From: Pycnopodia helianthoides | Taxonomy: Eukaryota; Echinodermata; Asteroidea; Forcipulatida; Asteriidae | DNA length: 64,000 bases | Assembly: GCA_032158295.1 (NCBI GenBank) | Contig: CM063247.1 | Span: 20,126,875-20,190,874 of the forward strand | Reading direction: 5' to 3' | Part shown: in pieces, positions 62,690 to 64,000 of the stretch | Layout of the letters: each line of letters opens with the position of its first letter | How positions within the stretch are numbered: the first letter of the stretch is position 1 | Translations under genes and position numbers: made by a program | The notes under the pieces: model-generated | The model's input: the letters and a program-made list of their open reading frames with translations, nothing else | The model's database searches: none | Told to the model about the DNA's origin: nothing

Positions 62690-63280
62690 TAAAGGTGCAA
62701 AAGTTTTAAAAAATCATAAATAATCATCGATGACGTCATCATGACGTCATTTCAAAATTTACTAGAACTTGCCAATATCTAACAACCTACTAAGTTTCAA
62801 CATAATCGCACTAATACTTTAGCAATTTATGACAAAAGGGTGCAAAAAATGAATAAAATCATAAAAAATCATGTGATGACGTCATCATGACGTCATTTCA
62901 GAATTTACAAGAACTTGCCAATATCTAACAACCTACTAAGTTTCAACATAATGGCACATATACATCGGGAGATATACGACTTCGAAAAAGGCACCTTTAA
63001 TGCCGCGTCACGTGACCCCCGATGACGTCATTGATCTAAAATTTCACACATATGATGGCTGCCTGACGGTCAACATATGTGTAAATTTTGAAGTGATTAC
63101 ACAAAACTTCGCCACACACATCTTCAAAAAGTCCATTTTGAACAGTTTTCAACCTGCCGCTAGAGGGCGCTCGTGTGTATCATGACGTCATCGGTATGTT
63201 TTTTTAAATGCACACCCTTGCCAGACACTAACATCGTTGAAAGCATGTTCATAACATTTAGCACTTTTGAATAACAAGGC

Positions 63281-63302
63281 ACTTCCGGTTTCGACCGGAA
63301 GT
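63281..63302. repeat. perfect 9-bp hairpin
   Basis: ACTTCCGGT, loop TTCG, ACCGGAAGT. Each arm also contains a CCGGAAGT-type ETS-like core. Confidence 0.85.
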
Positions 63303-63659
63303 AGAGGTCAAATGCAGTCACACACACTGAATAAAATGAAGAACTAATTTATCCCTATACAATCCCGTAAACAGAAATCTACGGTCTCTTGAGGCTGATT
63401 TGATACGGATTTTCAAATATTTAAAATAGAAACCTTTAAGATAACGTCACGTGACAGGTGATGACGTCATCATGACGAAATTCTTTTAGGCACTTCCTTG
63501 CACCAATGCCAATCATCACTGAAAGTTTCAATGCAATTGTTCTTTAGGAACTATGCAAAAGGCCGCTTAGAACGAACGTGCGTTATGTCAATGACTGAAA
63601 TGACTGAAACAGACAAACTAAAAAAAAACCAATAATACAAAAACTCTAACAAAAACAAG

Positions 63660-63696
63660 AGCTGTTTCGCTGCACGCTACGCTGCACGAAACAGCT
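63660..63696. repeat. hairpin with duplicated CTGCACG core
   Basis: AGCTGTTTCG at the left and CGAAACAGCT at the right are exact inverted repeats around CTGCACGCTACGCTGCACG. The structure is typical of the terminus of a rolling-circle or foldback element, but none can be named. Confidence 0.8.
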
Positions 63697-63909
63697 AAAA
63701 AGAACTTACAAAATAGTTTTTGCATAACATGTTCTCATCAAAGAAATGATACCTGAGGTTTAAGGCGCTCTCAAGGCCATAAAAACTTGTTTTATTTTTT
63801 TAAAATATAAAGTACACTGCTTTCTAAAAATCTGTGAGCAAATTAAGATTTTGATAATATTTGTTCATATTACTTTATGTTTCTTGAAATCCTGGAGTAT
63901 GTGAATCAA

Positions 63910-64000
63910 TTCAGGTTTCTCCCCAGGAATTTTCAAAACTATGGGGCATTCCCAACCCAAATTTGGTTAGTTTGGCCTCAGCATGCTAAATTGAAGCAAG
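63910..64000. repeat. TTCTCCCCA dispersed repeat, copy 2, runs off the window
   Basis: CAGGTTTCTCCCCAGGAATT, TTCAAAACTATGGGG, AGTTTGGCC and AGCATGCTAAATTGAAGC match 40395-40500 in order. The right edge is cut by the window end. Confidence 0.65.

Larger units (their letters stand above)
62690..63705. repeat. repeat block with six TGACGTCA palindromes
   Basis: Two 146-bp tandem units (about 62693 and 62839) each hold TGACGTCATCATGACGTCA and AGAACTTGCCAATATCTAAC. TGACGTCA lies at 62731, 62742, 62877, 62888, 63023, 63183 and 63462; the tandem units contribute four. CACGTG occurs next to CGTCA at about 63008 and 63448. The block ends in a hairpin at 63660-63696. Confidence 0.75.

Overview
This is eukaryotic nuclear DNA, AT-rich, gene-poor and dense in short dispersed repeats. 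There are no prokaryotic operons or ribosome-binding-site-led gene trains, and most open frames are under 100 codons. The dispersed repeats (GGGCCCAATTTCAT-ended, TTAAAGG-ended and AGGCCT-ended MITEs, and a tRNA-Leu-derived SINE) resemble, from memory only, sequences common in echinoderms and particularly sea stars. I therefore suggest a marine deuterostome, probably an asteroid, without a database check.

The only convincing protein-coding gene is a two-exon piggyBac-type (DDE_Tnp_1_7 / PGBD-like) transposase at 25364-28087 on the plus strand. It has an acidic N-terminal extension, all three catalytic aspartates and a C-terminal Cys/His-rich domain. Its 435-bp intron carries a tandem duplication of its own 3' splice site plus the start of exon 2. 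Its last five codons and stop are supplied by a MITE inserted at 28070-28266.

The rest is a mosaic of transposable-element remnants. (a) At least six to seven MITEs have TTAA at one or both ends (about 155, 18655, 21354, 22151, 24341, 43521 and 45362); TTAA is the target of piggyBac-type transposases. (b) GGGCCCAATTTCAT-ended and AGGCCT-ended foldback elements are present, the latter with visible near-8-bp duplications. (c) tRNA-derived SINEs lie near 2.1, 4.5, 10.9, 16.6, 19.0, 22.8, 32.7, 36.6, 39.3 and 44.7 kb. (d) Four 3'-terminal fragments of non-LTR reverse transcriptases lie at 19.6, 31.3, 46.0 and 50.1 kb, all on the minus strand. (e) Minisatellites occur at 12.4-12.8 kb and 55.8-56.3 kb. 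(f) A repeat block at the right edge carries six perfect TGACGTCA palindromes. Two nested insertions are resolved to the base: a TTAA MITE inside a GGGCCC MITE at 45.3-45.8 kb, and a SINE inside an AGGCCT MITE at 16.5-16.9 kb.

No host gene exon, rRNA, genuine tRNA gene or CRISPR array could be supported. Short exons of a large gene whose introns span the window cannot be excluded by eye. The main biological theme is an apparently intact TTAA-type transposase gene sitting among many short non-autonomous elements with TTAA ends.
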